A DNA stretch of 64,000 bases from Paraburkholderia sp. (GTDB taxonomy: Bacteria; Pseudomonadota; Gammaproteobacteria; Burkholderiales; Burkholderiaceae). A program made the position numbers and the translations under genes. This document shows positions 48,958 to 57,715 of the stretch, one piece after another; the first letter of the stretch is position 1; each line of letters starts with the position of its first letter. Where the stretch lies: NCBI RefSeq assembly GCF_004298475.1, contig NZ_SCRP01000034.1, positions 304,587 to 368,586 of the forward strand, written 5' to 3'. The notes below the pieces were generated by a model. The model saw only the letters and a program-made list of their open reading frames with translations. It did not search any database and had not been told where the DNA came from.

Positions 48958-49761
48958 ATGATTCACGATCCGAACGACGCAGTCCCGTCCGACTGCCTGC
49001 CCTCCGACGCGTCCGCCGAAGCGCACGACCAGGCGCACAACGAACCGCACGAAGAAGCGCAAGAAAATGCTGCCGGCGACGTCCTGCACCGCCGCCGCAT
49101 CCGCAGCTTCGTGACGCGCGCGGGCCGCACGTCGCCGGGCCAGCGCCGCGCGCTCGACGAACTCGGTCCGCGTTTCGTGGTGCCGTATACGCCTGAGCAG
49201 GCCAACTGGGACGCCGTATTCGGCCGTAGCGCGCCGCGCGTACTGGAAATCGGCTTCGGGATGGGTGCGAGCACGGCGGAAATCGCAGCGCTGCGTACCG
49301 GCGACGACTTTCTCGGCGTCGAGGTCCATGAACCGGGCGTCGGCGCGCTGCTCAAGCTGATTGGCGAGCAGAACCTCTCGAACATCCGCATCATCCAGCA
49401 CGACGCGGTCGAGGTACTCGAACAGATGATCGCGCCGGGGAGCCTCGACGGCGTCCACATCTTCTTCCCGGATCCATGGCACAAGGCGCGCCACCACAAG
49501 CGCCGTCTGATCCAGCCGAAGTTCGTGGAACTCCTCGTGTCGCGCATGAAACCGGGCGCCTATCTGCACTGCGCAACCGACTGGCAGAACTACGCGGAGC
49601 AGATGCTCGAGGTACTGAGCGCCGAGCCGGGGCTCGCGAATACGGCCGCCGATTACGCGCCGCGCCCGGACTATCGTCCGGTGACGAAGTTCGAGCGCCG
49701 CGGCCTGCGCCTCGGCCATGGCGTATGGGACCTGGTGTTCCGCCGCCGCGCAGCGGGCTGA
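48958..49761 (+). CDS. trmB: tRNA (guanine-N7)-methyltransferase
   Basis: The 267-residue enzyme methylates G46 of tRNAs using S-adenosylmethionine. The SAM-binding [16 protein letters not shown], the [11 protein letters not shown] segment, the diagnostic [26 protein letters not shown] and the [14 protein letters not shown] and [17 protein letters not shown] ends are all present. The first 40 residues are an acidic His/Glu-rich extension outside the fold; a later internal start is possible. It ends in a strong terminator. Confidence 0.95.
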   Translation: MIHDPNDAVPSDCLPSDASAEAHDQAHNEPHEEAQENAAGDVLHRRRIRSFVTRAGRTSPGQRRALDELGPRFVVPYTPEQANWDAVFGRSAPRVLEIGFGMGASTAEIAALRTGDDFLGVEVHEPGVGALLKLIGEQNLSNIRIIQHDAVEVLEQMIAPGSLDGVHIFFPDPWHKARHHKRRLIQPKFVELLVSRMKPGAYLHCATDWQNYAEQMLEVLSAEPGLANTAADYAPRPDYRPVTKFERRGLRLGHGVWDLVFRRRAAG

Positions 49762-49777
49762 TCGCTCTTCACACGAT

Positions 49778-49816
49778 AAAAAAACGGGGCGCTTTTCACT
49801 GAAGCGCCCCGTTTTC
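49778..49816. terminator. Bidirectional terminator between trmB and uppP
   Basis: AAAACGGGGCGCTT (49781-49794) pairs with AAGCGCCCCGTTTT (49802-49815). A- and T-runs on both sides serve the convergent genes. Confidence 0.93.
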
Positions 49817-49818
49817 GT

Positions 49819-50667
49819 TTACGCGTCGAAGCCGAGCCAGCCGCCGTAACCGGCCAGCAGAATGACGAGGCCAAGCACGATCCGGTACCAGGCGAATGCG
49901 GTGAAATCGTGCGAAGCGACGAAGCGCAACAGCCAGCGCACGCACAGGAACGCGCTCACAAACGCGGCGACGAAGCCGACACCGACAACACCGAGCCAGT
50001 CGGCCGGGAGCCCGTGCCAGTTCTTGTGCAGCTCGTAGACGGTTGCGCCGAAGATCACGGGGATCGCGAGAAAAAACGAAAATTCAGTCGCGACGCGCCG
50101 CTCGAAGCCGAACAACATCGCACCGATGATCGTCGAGCCCGAGCGCGACATGCCCGGAATCAGCGCAAAACACTGCGCGAAACCGACCTTCAGTGCATCG
50201 ATGGGCGAGATTTCGTCGATCGAGCGTACGCGCGCGCTTGTCTGCGCAACTGGCGCACCGCTGCGGCGCTGGTGCCGTTCCACCCAGAAAATGACGATCC
50301 CGCCCGCGATGAGCGCGAGCGCGACGGGCAGAGGCGCGAACAGCACCGACTTGATCGCCCGCTCGAACAGCAGGCCGAGCACGACGGCCGGCACGGTTGC
50401 GACGATCACGTTCAACGTGAAGCGCCGGGCGTCGGAACGCGCGGGCAGACCGACGATCACGCTGCCGATCTTGCGGCGAAATTCCCAGCAGACCGCGAGA
50501 ATCGCGCCGAGCTGGATCACGACGTCAAAGCTCTTGGCGTAGTCGCCCTCGAATTTGAGGATGCTGCCGGCCACGATCAGATGGCCGGTGCTGGAAACGG
50601 GCAGAAACTCAGTCAGCCCTTCGACGACGCCCAGAATCAGGGCCTTGCAGATCATCAACCAGTCCAT
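49819..50667 (-). CDS. uppP: Undecaprenyl-diphosphatase (BacA/UppP)
   Basis: The 282-residue integral membrane phosphatase recycles undecaprenyl pyrophosphate for cell-wall synthesis; overproduction gives bacitracin resistance. The signature motifs are [20 protein letters not shown] near the N-terminus and [18 protein letters not shown] in the second half. Eight membrane segments are predicted. The stop lies only a few bases past the shared terminator. Confidence 0.95.
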   Translation of the reverse strand: MDWLMICKALILGVVEGLTEFLPVSSTGHLIVAGSILKFEGDYAKSFDVVIQLGAILAVCWEFRRKIGSVIVGLPARSDARRFTLNVIVATVPAVVLGLLFERAIKSVLFAPLPVALALIAGGIVIFWVERHQRRSGAPVAQTSARVRSIDEISPIDALKVGFAQCFALIPGMSRSGSTIIGAMLFGFERRVATEFSFFLAIPVIFGATVYELHKNWHGLPADWLGVVGVGFVAAFVSAFLCVRWLLRFVASHDFTAFAWYRIVLGLVILLAGYGGWLGFDA

Positions 50668-50747
50668 CCGTTCTCCTCGCGAAGGTTCGCGCCGGACGGA
50701 CCACGCGCGCGCCCGCCGACGGCTGCGCGCAGCGGCGTTTCGTCAGT

Positions 50748-51335
50748 TCATTTCTCGACGATCTGCACGCGTATGCCATTTGTAAGGACCGAGATTGTAC
50801 CCGGTTCGTAGCTGACTCCGGCGAACTGCAGTTGCTCGGGCTTGAACGTATAGACGGCATAGTGGTCGAGCAACTGCGCCGCAGCGAGCGCCGCCACTGC
50901 GCCGACCTGCTGGCCATAAGCTGCGGCGGCGCCCTGCATGTCGACGCTGTCGACCGACGGCTGCTTCAGCACAACGGCGTGGCGCTCGCCGTCCCAGGCC
51001 AGTTCGCTCGACAGCGTGAACACGCCGCTCACCGGCTGCTGCATGAGCGGACTTTCGAGCTGCGCATCGAGCTTCACCGCGACGCGATTGCGCTCGGGCA
51101 GCAGCGTGACCACCGGATTCGTCAGCGCAACATCGAAGAGCTGCTGCACCTCGCGCCGGTACGGGAACTTGCGCTGGACCGCGGCCTGTACCTGTTGCTG
51201 CGAGAACGTGTAGTGATCGGGGATGAACGGAAAGGTCCCCGTCGCACACGCGCCCAGCGACACGACCGATCCCGCCGTGGCACAGGCCGCGAGGAGGAAG
51301 GCACGCCGGGAAACGCGCGTTGCGGAGTGGGTCAT
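50748..51335 (-). CDS. DUF1439-type lipoprotein with twin-arginine-like signal
   Basis: The 195-residue precursor has SRRAFLLAACATAGSVVSLGAC at the N-terminus: a twin-arginine-like motif and a lipobox (LGAC, Cys about residue 29), so it is a lipoprotein possibly exported by Tat. The mature domain (FSQQQVQAAVQRKFPYRREVQQLFDVALTNPVVTLLPERNRVAVKLDAQL) fits DUF1439, a YceB-like beta fold. Function is unknown. AGGGAG precedes the ATG at 51335. Confidence 0.82.
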   Translation of the reverse strand: MTHSATRVSRRAFLLAACATAGSVVSLGACATGTFPFIPDHYTFSQQQVQAAVQRKFPYRREVQQLFDVALTNPVVTLLPERNRVAVKLDAQLESPLMQQPVSGVFTLSSELAWDGERHAVVLKQPSVDSVDMQGAAAAYGQQVGAVAALAAAQLLDHYAVYTFKPEQLQFAGVSYEPGTISVLTNGIRVQIVEK

Positions 51336-51390
51336 GCGAAATCTCCCTGATGGGCGGCGCAACGCCGCAGCATAATAATGCGAAATGGAT

Positions 51391-51693
51391 TCAGGCCTGG
51401 TGCGATGGCTGCGTCTCGGTTTCGAGCCACGTGAGCCATATAATCGCCTCCTCACGCGACGCGCCGCACATGTCGGCTTGCGGCTGCAGTCCGTCGCAGC
51501 ACGCGGGCCGCAACGGCGAGCCGAAGATCGCGCATTGCAGATCGTCGCCGAGCTGCACGCAGCGCACGCCCGCGGGCTTGCCGTGAGGCATGCCCGGAAT
51601 CGGGCCGGTAATCGAGGGTGCGATACAGCACGCGCCGCAGCCGGGGCGGCACGCGTGCCCTGGTACGTCGAAAGGGGAAGCGGAACTGATCAT
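51391..51693 (-). CDS. YkgJ-family cysteine-cluster protein
   Basis: The 100-residue protein has the motif [32 protein letters not shown] and a later [16 protein letters not shown]. The eight or so cysteines fit a YkgJ/CxxCxxCC zinc- or iron-binding module, of unknown function. Start at 51693 (AGGAAACAG upstream); a longer frame to 51753 is Gly/Pro-rich and less likely. It is divergent from hemN. Confidence 0.85.
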   Translation of the reverse strand: MISSASPFDVPGHACRPGCGACCIAPSITGPIPGMPHGKPAGVRCVQLGDDLQCAIFGSPLRPACCDGLQPQADMCGASREEAIIWLTWLETETQPSHQA

Positions 51694-51806
51694 CTGTTTC
51701 CTGAAGCGATTTATGCCGTCTGGTCCGCCGCCGTGCGACGGACCAGGCGGCATTGTGCCACTGCACTATGCGACCTTTTTACACAATCGGAGCAACGTGT
51801 GCCCTT

Positions 51807-51820
51807 TTAAACTAGATCAA
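51807..51820. promoter_or_regulatory. Possible Anr/FNR half-conserved site upstream of hemN
   Basis: TTAAA-CTAG-ATCAA has a perfect right half of the FNR consensus TTGAT-N4-ATCAA but only a partial left half. It lies 89 bp before hemN, a gene often induced without oxygen. Weak evidence. Confidence 0.3.
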
Positions 51821-51908
51821 ACTGGCGCCAGAAAATTTGTCGTCCGATGTGCCGTCCAGTGCGGCGCAGGGAGCAATTTTACGGCGCGCCACCTATGAGA
51901 GCCCTTGC

Positions 51909-53294
51909 ATGAGCGACGCCGACCTGATTTTCCGCCCCGACCTGATCGCCAAATACGGTACGAACGGTCCGCGCTACACGTCTTACCCCACGGCCCTCCA
52001 GTTCCGCGACGACTTCGATCTGGCCCAGTACCGCCGCGCCGCCTCCGATCCGGGCGCCGAAGAAACCGACCTCTCGCTCTACTTCCACATTCCGTTCTGC
52101 GACACCGTCTGTTTTTATTGCGGCTGCAACAAAGTCATTACGAAGAACCGCGGACGCGCCAAGCCGTACCTGAAGCAGCTGATCCACGAAATCGAACTGC
52201 AGGCGAAGCTCTTCAACACGCATCGTCCGGTTTCGCAGCTGCACTGGGGCGGCGGCACGCCGACGTTCCTTTCGCCTGAAGAAATGAGCACGCTAATGGC
52301 CGCCACGCGCGAGCATTTCAGGCTGCTCCCGAACGACGAAGGCGAATATTCGATCGAGATCGATCCGCGCGAGGCGTCGCCGGCTACGATCGCTCATCTG
52401 CGCGGGCTCGGCTTCAACCGCATGAGCCTCGGCGTGCAGGACTTCGATCCGGTCGTGCAGCGCGCGGTCAACCGCATCCAGCCGCTCGAACTGACTGTCG
52501 ACTGCATGAACGCGGCGCGTGCAAACGGCTTCGAGTCGATCAGCGTCGATCTGATCTACGGCCTGCCGCATCAGACGGTGGCAAGCTTTCGCCGCACGCT
52601 CGAAACGATCCTGCTGCTCGCGCCCGATCGTCTTTCGGTCTTCGGCTACGCGCACTTGCCGCAGCTCTTCAAGATGCAGCGGCAGATGGACGCCAGCACG
52701 CTCCCCACGCCGGACACGCGGCTCGCGCTGCTGCAGCTCGTGATCGAGCAGCTGACCGAAGCGGGCTACGTCTACATCGGCATGGACCACTTCGCGCTGC
52801 CCACCGACGAACTCGCGATTGCGCAGAAGCAGGGCACGCTGCATCGCAATTTCCAGGGCTACAGCACGCGCCGGGACTGCGACCTGATCGGTTTCGGCGC
52901 ATCGGCGATCGGCAAGGTCGGCGATCTCTACGCGCAAAACGCGAAGGATCTGCCGGGCTACGGCGCGGCGATCAACGACGAACGCCTCGCGATCGTCCGC
53001 GGCGTGAAGCTGAGCGCCGAGGACCGTCTGCGCCGCGACATCATCACCCAGCTGATGTGCAACCTCGAACTGCGCTTCGACTTGTTCGAAGCCGCCTACG
53101 GCATCCGTTTCGCGACCGCGTTCGCGTCCGAACTGGAGCGCCTGCGCGCGTTCGAGGAAGACGGCCTCGTGGCGTGCAGCACGAACCGCATCGACGTGTT
53201 GCCGGCCGGACGCATGTTCGTGCGCAATATTGCGATGGTGTTCGACCAGTACCTCGGCACGCAACGCTCGGAGCGGTTCTCCCGCACCGTTTGA
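51909..53294 (+). CDS. hemN: Oxygen-independent coproporphyrinogen III oxidase
   Basis: This radical-SAM enzyme decarboxylates coproporphyrinogen III to protoporphyrinogen IX. The 461-residue protein has the N-terminal GPRYTSYPTALQF, the iron-sulfur motif C64-x3-C68-x2-C71 plus Cys73 in FCDTVCFYCGCNK, LHWGGGTPTFLS, the EIDPREAS segment and FNRMSLGVQDFDPVVQ. These are features of true HemN rather than HemW. Start MSDADLIFRPDLI at 51909. Confidence 0.95.
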   Translation: MSDADLIFRPDLIAKYGTNGPRYTSYPTALQFRDDFDLAQYRRAASDPGAEETDLSLYFHIPFCDTVCFYCGCNKVITKNRGRAKPYLKQLIHEIELQAKLFNTHRPVSQLHWGGGTPTFLSPEEMSTLMAATREHFRLLPNDEGEYSIEIDPREASPATIAHLRGLGFNRMSLGVQDFDPVVQRAVNRIQPLELTVDCMNAARANGFESISVDLIYGLPHQTVASFRRTLETILLLAPDRLSVFGYAHLPQLFKMQRQMDASTLPTPDTRLALLQLVIEQLTEAGYVYIGMDHFALPTDELAIAQKQGTLHRNFQGYSTRRDCDLIGFGASAIGKVGDLYAQNAKDLPGYGAAINDERLAIVRGVKLSAEDRLRRDIITQLMCNLELRFDLFEAAYGIRFATAFASELERLRAFEEDGLVACSTNRIDVLPAGRMFVRNIAMVFDQYLGTQRSERFSRTV

Positions 53295-53398
53295 ACGACA
53301 TAGCGGCCCCGGTTGCCGGGCGGGCCGAATTGCGTCATAATCTTCGGCTAATTCACGCGCTATCGGCCGCCAACGGCAGCAGATAGCGTCTGAAAGAC

Positions 53399-53483
53399 GC
53401 CTCGGTGGTGAAATTGGTAGACGCGCCGGACTCAAAATCCGGTTCCGAAAGGAGTGCCGGTTCGATTCCGGCCCGAGGCACCA
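53399..53483 (+). tRNA. tRNA-Leu(CAA)
   Basis: Acceptor arms GCCTCGG (53399-53405) and CCGAGGC (53473-53479) pair, with A discriminator and encoded CCA. The anticodon loop between CCGGA and TCCGG reads CT-CAA-AA. The long variable arm TTCCGAAAGGAGT is that of a class II tRNA. Its 3' end is the integration site of the element that follows. Confidence 0.97.
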
Positions 53484-53491
53484 AAGAATAT
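53465..53491. repeat. attL: tRNA-Leu 3' end core
   Basis: The 27-base segment from the T loop of tRNA-Leu through CACCAAAGAATAT is repeated, with one base missing and one changed, at 63809-63834. It marks the left junction of the integrated element. Confidence 0.8.
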
Positions 53492-53586
53492 CCCAACGTT
53501 CACAACGTTCTCCCAAAGAACCCCGCCAGATCTAGTCTCGCGGGTTTTTTTGTTGCAAACTACTCCCAACTTCCACTAGTACAAAC

Positions 53587-53608
53587 AACCCCCGCTCTGG
53601 GGTTTTTT
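53587..53608 (+). terminator. Terminator-like hairpin downstream of tRNA-Leu
   Basis: AACCCC-CGCTCT-GGGGTT is followed by TTTT. A second weaker hairpin with a seven-T run lies at about 53519-53553. Together they may insulate integrase expression from the tRNA promoter. Confidence 0.6.
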
Positions 53609-53690
53609 CAGGGGTCGTCTGGGGTTCCGGCAAATCGATAGCGGAAAAGACCCCCGAAAACACCCCCGCGACCGGCGCACGGAGCACCCC

Positions 53691-54911
53691 ATGGCTCTTA
53701 CCGAACTAGCAGTCCGCAATGCCAAGCCCGCAGCCAAGCAGCAGAAGCTGTTTGATGCTGGCGGCCTGTTCCTGCTGATCACCCCGGCCGGCGGTAAGCG
53801 CTGGGTGCTCAAGTATCGGATCAACGGGAAAGAGAAGAGCCTCGCGCTCGGCATGTATCCCGACGTCTCAATCGCAGAGGCACGCAAACGGCGCGACGCC
53901 GCGCGCGAGAAGCTGGCGGGCGGCGTCGACCCGGGCGATGCGAAGAAGGCGGACAAACGGGCCGCGAAGCTGGCTGCCGCCAACTCGTTCGAAGCCGTCG
54001 CCCTCGCCTGGATGGACGAGCGACGTCCCTATGTCGAACCGGCGCAGTACGACAAGACGCTGGCGCGCTTCAAGAACGACGCCTTCCCGTGGCTCGGCAA
54101 GCGCCCTATCTCCGAGATCGAGGCACCGGAAATCCTCGACGTGATGAAGCGCGTCGACAGCCGCGGCGCGCGCTTCACGGCACACCGGCTCCGCAGCGAG
54201 ATCAGCCGCGTGTTCCGCTACGGGATCAAGGAAGGCTTCTGCAAGAACGATCCGGCGCGCGACCTGCTCGGCGCGATTCCGCCTGCCCAGACGATGCACT
54301 TCGCTTCGATCACGGAGCCCGCCAAGGTTGGCGAGATGCTTCGCGCGTTCGACGGCTTCACCGGCACGTTCCCGGTGCAGTGCGCCCTCAAGCTTGCGCC
54401 GATGTTGTTCGTGCGCCCCGGCGAGCTACGCAAGGCGGAATGGGAGCAATTCGACCTCGATAAAGGCGAGTGGCGCTACCTCGTCACCAAGACGACGACG
54501 GCCCACCTCGTGCCGCTCGCCACGCAAGCCGTCGCAATCCTGCGCGATCTGCACGCGCTCACCGGCTCAGATCGCTACGTGTTTCCCGGCGCACGCGACC
54601 GTAAGCGGCCCATGAGTGAGGCAACCATTAATGCGGCCTTGCGCCGTCTTGGCTACGACACTCGCACCGAGATTACCGGCCACGGCTTCCGGGCCATGGC
54701 GCGCACGATCCTGCATGAAGAGCTCGAGCAGAAGCCCGAGGTCATCGAGCACCAGCTCGCGCACGCGGTCCCCGACAATCTCGGTGGCGCATACAACCGC
54801 ACGCGATTCATCAAGGAGCGCCGCGCGATGATGCAGAAGTGGGCTAACTACCTTGATCGAATCAAGGCGGGCGCTGCGGTCATTCAGCTCAACGCGGGGA
54901 CTCGCTTCTAA
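53691..54911 (+). CDS. int: Tyrosine-recombinase integrase (P4/DUF4102 type)
   Basis: The 406-residue integrase has an N-terminal DUF4102 arm-binding domain (MALTELAVRNAKPAAKQQKLFDAGGLFL and KRWVLKYRINGKEKSLALGMYPDVSIAEARKRRD), a core-binding SAM-like domain (about 100-200) and a catalytic domain. The catalytic residues are Arg242 (FVRPGELR), His331 and Arg334 (HGFRAMART), a histidine at 354 or 358 (IEHQLAHA) and the nucleophile Tyr368 (GGAYNRT). Such integrases insert at tRNA 3' ends, which fits the adjacent tRNA-Leu. GGAG precedes the ATG. Confidence 0.96.
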   Translation: MALTELAVRNAKPAAKQQKLFDAGGLFLLITPAGGKRWVLKYRINGKEKSLALGMYPDVSIAEARKRRDAAREKLAGGVDPGDAKKADKRAAKLAAANSFEAVALAWMDERRPYVEPAQYDKTLARFKNDAFPWLGKRPISEIEAPEILDVMKRVDSRGARFTAHRLRSEISRVFRYGIKEGFCKNDPARDLLGAIPPAQTMHFASITEPAKVGEMLRAFDGFTGTFPVQCALKLAPMLFVRPGELRKAEWEQFDLDKGEWRYLVTKTTTAHLVPLATQAVAILRDLHALTGSDRYVFPGARDRKRPMSEATINAALRRLGYDTRTEITGHGFRAMARTILHEELEQKPEVIEHQLAHAVPDNLGGAYNRTRFIKERRAMMQKWANYLDRIKAGAAVIQLNAGTRF

Positions 54912-55012
54912 CGCTTTCGGAAGGCATCCTTGATATATGTCGTCGATTTTTCCTTTTGCGCAATCAATAGCGATCCTTTTAGTTCGCCGTAGTTGTTCGG
55001 ATCGACCGGCAT

Positions 55013-55858
55013 TTACCACCCCTGAGAGGAAATCAGCGAACCCAATGGATCGCCTGTGGAGTTGGCAAAATTCAATGCGCTCTGGCCTCCAACAAGGCCG
55101 GATGCCCCAGAGTTACCGCCAAACGAGTTCAGGAACGCCTGGTTGTTCAGCAGGCTCGTGATTCCTCCAGAAAGCGCATTCGCAGAACCAACGGTGCCAG
55201 CCGCCTGTGCGTTACCGGCGCCGATCATGTTGTTGCCGATCGACTGTCCTGTCTGGATGGCCGCATTGCCAACCCCCGCTGCCGCGTTCTCGCCCAAACT
55301 CGCCGTGTTATAGAGGCGACTGAAGATGTTGTTGAGGTTCGAATTCCACGTGTTGAAATTCGTGTTGTACGAGGTCAATGCGTTATTGAGCTCGTTCTGG
55401 TACGAACCCAGTGCAGTCTGCTGACCATAGTCGGATAGAGCCTTGAGCGTCGCCCCGGAATTCACGCCACCGAGCGCCGAGGCCTGGCTTGTGATCGCGT
55501 TCGTCCCCTGCTTGAGCAGGAAGTTGTACTCGGGGTCTTGCGACGGGTCGTAGTTGAACGAGAACTTGGGGTAATTGAGTTGCTGATTGTTGTCCTGGTT
55601 CGCAAACCACGTCAGACCGTTCAGAGCATTGTTGCCGGTCTGCATGTACGGCTGAAGATTCCCCTGCGTCGTGTTGAACATCTGCAACTGTGCTGCAGTG
55701 GCGTTTCCCGCTGCCGCAGCCTGCTCATTGGCGGCGTTCGACGCTGCATTGCTTCCAATGAGAGCGCTGCCGAGTGACCCTACGGCTCCAATCGTTCCTC
55801 CCAGTGCCCCCGCAGAGAATGTGCCGATTCCAATTGCTGCTCCGATTGCGGAACTCAT
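55013..55858 (-). CDS. Glycine-zipper, Asn/Gln-rich phage virion/DNA-ejection-type protein
   Basis: The 281-residue protein has an N-terminal glycine-rich hydrophobic stretch (AIGAAIGIGTFSAGALGGTIG, residues 5-45) and then a long Ala/Asn/Gln/Gly-rich helical region without Cys (NNALTSYNTNFNTWNSNLNNIF). This pattern is found in internal virion or pilot proteins ejected with podophage DNA. The assignment is by composition and position at the end of a phage gene series, not by a clear motif. GC content is lower than in flanking genes. Its start overlaps the stop of the cupin-SET gene (ATGA). Confidence 0.6.
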   Translation of the reverse strand: MSSAIGAAIGIGTFSAGALGGTIGAVGSLGSALIGSNAASNAANEQAAAAGNATAAQLQMFNTTQGNLQPYMQTGNNALNGLTWFANQDNNQQLNYPKFSFNYDPSQDPEYNFLLKQGTNAITSQASALGGVNSGATLKALSDYGQQTALGSYQNELNNALTSYNTNFNTWNSNLNNIFSRLYNTASLGENAAAGVGNAAIQTGQSIGNNMIGAGNAQAAGTVGSANALSGGITSLLNNQAFLNSFGGNSGASGLVGGQSALNFANSTGDPLGSLISSQGW

Positions 55859-56736
55859 ACTTCACCCCCGATAGGCTTGAACCCTGCCCCGTTGACCCGC
55901 ATGGCCTGCCTGTAGTCGACCACAACCTCATCGCCTGACCGAATAAGGCGATTGGCAACCAGCGCTAGATTTCCGTTGAACAGATCCACAAACCTGGCAT
56001 TCGGCTTGGCCGAGTGATTCAGGTATCTTCCCGCCGGAGTGCGAAACCCCTTGACCCGGGCCGGAGCAATAAATTCGTCCGGGTTGAAGTCTCGCTTGGC
56101 GAACATCCCCCGCCCGGCGATCAGCGAATCGCGCAGTTCGAGCGTCTCGATTGGAACGTTAATCTGGTCGTACGGATTCTCGACCAGCCTTGTCACCACA
56201 TCCTGCGCCAGACCATACTCGACGAGAAAGCGCGCGTAGTCGGCACGATCCTCCGCAGCGCGGTTATTCCGCATCTGCACGTTGTCGCGTCCGCCGATCA
56301 GTTCAGCGTTCGTCGACTCGGTAATCTCGATCATGATTTCGTCGAGATCGGTTTTTGTGGTGCAGTGATAGGTCGTCCAGACCGTTTCCTCCAGTGCGTA
56401 CCCGACGCGCTTCTTCCCTGCCTTGGAGACCAGCGTGCAGGGTGCCTGAATCTCCCTCATGAACTCGTCGTCTAGCACCAGCAGGCGCCCCTTCGAAACG
56501 GTGCACAGGTGCTCGTGGCGATGCACCGCCCCCGTGACCGCCACGCCCGCTGGAATCGTCATCTCGCGCGCGTACATGCCGGGGGCGAAGTAGTGGCGCA
56601 CCGGGCAGTCGACTTGCGGCATCTTCTGGATTTCCCGTTCCAGAGCCATGATCTTTTCACGGGCCACCGGCTGATCGAATCTGTCTATGGCTTTCGCGAA
56701 TTGCAGCAAGTGCATTTCGCTCGTTACGTCGGACAT
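55855..56736 (-). CDS. Phage-encoded cupin-SET fusion (predicted lysine methyltransferase)
   Basis: The 293-residue protein appears to have three parts. Residues 15-42 are helical and charged. Residues 45-140 look like a cupin barrel: HYFAPGMYAREMTIPAGVAVTGAVHRHEHLCTVSKGRLLVLDD with His72/His74, then TTYHCTT (His124). Residues 195-278 read as a SET domain: ELRDSLIAGRGMFAKRDFNPDEFI, the pseudo-knot motif RYLNHSAKPNA (Asn240-His-Ser) and LIRSGDEVVVDY with the catalytic-type Tyr275. SET enzymes methylate lysines using S-adenosylmethionine. The target is unknown; a virion or host protein is possible. GAGGAGG precedes the ATG. Confidence 0.75.
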   Translation of the reverse strand: MSDVTSEMHLLQFAKAIDRFDQPVAREKIMALEREIQKMPQVDCPVRHYFAPGMYAREMTIPAGVAVTGAVHRHEHLCTVSKGRLLVLDDEFMREIQAPCTLVSKAGKKRVGYALEETVWTTYHCTTKTDLDEIMIEITESTNAELIGGRDNVQMRNNRAAEDRADYARFLVEYGLAQDVVTRLVENPYDQINVPIETLELRDSLIAGRGMFAKRDFNPDEFIAPARVKGFRTPAGRYLNHSAKPNARFVDLFNGNLALVANRLIRSGDEVVVDYRQAMRVNGAGFKPIGGEV

Positions 56737-56776
56737 ACACCCCTCCTCACGGATTGTTGGAAATCGGACTATCACG

Positions 56777-57043
56777 TCACAGGACAAGAAAATCGTTCTC
56801 GTCGATCACAACAGGTCGCAGTGTTCGGGCGCCGCGGGGTAGCTGGCGATTGATTTCCGCAGCGAGCCGTGCCTCCAGTTCGCCCATCGTTTCGCCGGCA
56901 TCGAGTTCGTACATCTCACCGTTCCATTCGACACCCACAGGATGTCCATCACCGAAGCGCCGGATCACGATGACCAGCGGATTAATCGAACTCGAGAGTT
57001 CTCTTTCGAGCTGCGTCACTCGCGACTTGAGACTGCTTCCCAT
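56777..57043 (-). CDS. Small phage protein, coiled-coil N-terminus
   Basis: The 88-residue protein begins MGSSLKSRVTQLERELSSSINPLVIVIRRFGDGHPVGVEWNG and continues with a Glu-rich helix (AGETMGELEARLAAEINRQL). GAGGAG lies seven bases upstream of the ATG at 57043. The start resembles that of the next small protein upstream (57076-57279), so the two may be paralogues. Function unknown. Confidence 0.65.
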   Translation of the reverse strand: MGSSLKSRVTQLERELSSSINPLVIVIRRFGDGHPVGVEWNGEMYELDAGETMGELEARLAAEINRQLPRGARTLRPVVIDENDFLVL

Positions 57044-57075
57044 TGCTCTGCTCCTCGCCACTGCGCTGAATTGGT

Positions 57076-57279
57076 TTAGCGGTACAGACGTTCAACATCT
57101 TCCAGGGTCATGCCTTCAGGTACTGCCTCGAAGTGGATGTGCCCGGGCCGACCGACGAGGCGGGGACGCTCCTCGGGATCGCCCATCGCCACGATCACCA
57201 CCAGTCGCGGGGCATCCGCAGGAGGTTGCCGCTGCTCCAGTTGCTCGATGCGTGTTCTGAGAGTGCTGCTACTTGGCAT
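57076..57279 (-). CDS. Small phage protein, similar in layout to its neighbour
   Basis: The 67-residue protein reads MPSSSTLRTRIEQLEQRQPPADAPRLVVIVAMGDPEERPRLVG and ends EGMTLEDVERLYR. The pattern of a coiled-coil start, a V-rich strand and a short acidic helix parallels the 56777-57043 protein. Its start overlaps the end of the DUF5681 gene by 11 bases. Function unknown. Confidence 0.6.
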   Translation of the reverse strand: MPSSSTLRTRIEQLEQRQPPADAPRLVVIVAMGDPEERPRLVGRPGHIHFEAVPEGMTLEDVERLYR

Positions 57280-57670
57280 TGCCGTTGCCCTCCAAGGCCT
57301 CGATGCGTTTCACAAGGTCGTCGACCTCGATAACCCTCAACTGCGCGGTGACAACCTGCATCACCGCGGCTGCTTCGTCGGGCGTGATCTTTCCCGCCGC
57401 CATTGCCTGCAAAACCGTTTTGCCCATCTGCGCCGGTGTGCCGTTCAAACCCTTCAGGCTGATCGGCTGATCCTTCGCCTTGATCGCCGGGATGCACCGA
57501 TCGATGCAGATGCGCAGCGCCGTCGTGTCGCCCGCCAGCGCCAGTTCGACAGCCTTCTTCACGAGGCCCTCGGCGTGCGGCTGCAGCAGTTCGCGCAGCG
57601 CCGTGCGCTTGTCGGGTGTGCCTCGCTTGCGGCCGGCCGGATTGCCCGATACCCCCTTTTTGAACCCCAT
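57269..57670 (-). CDS. DUF5681 protein, terminase-small-subunit-like
   Basis: The 133-residue protein starts MGFKKGVSGNPAGRKRGTPDKRTALRELL, the hallmark GNPAG-R basic motif of DUF5681 proteins, often encoded just before the large terminase in phages. A helical region (GLVKKAVELALAGDTTALRICIDRCIPAIK) and a coiled-coil C-terminus follow. No large terminase gene is present after it. If it is a small terminase it would choose DNA for packaging by a helper's motor (inference). An upstream start at 57703 is possible. Confidence 0.7.
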   Translation of the reverse strand: MGFKKGVSGNPAGRKRGTPDKRTALRELLQPHAEGLVKKAVELALAGDTTALRICIDRCIPAIKAKDQPISLKGLNGTPAQMGKTVLQAMAAGKITPDEAAAVMQVVTAQLRVIEVDDLVKRIEALEGNGNAK

Positions 57671-57715
57671 GTCGTTGTTTTTCCCTTGATCTGTGCAGGT
57701 CAACGTGGCCGCCAG

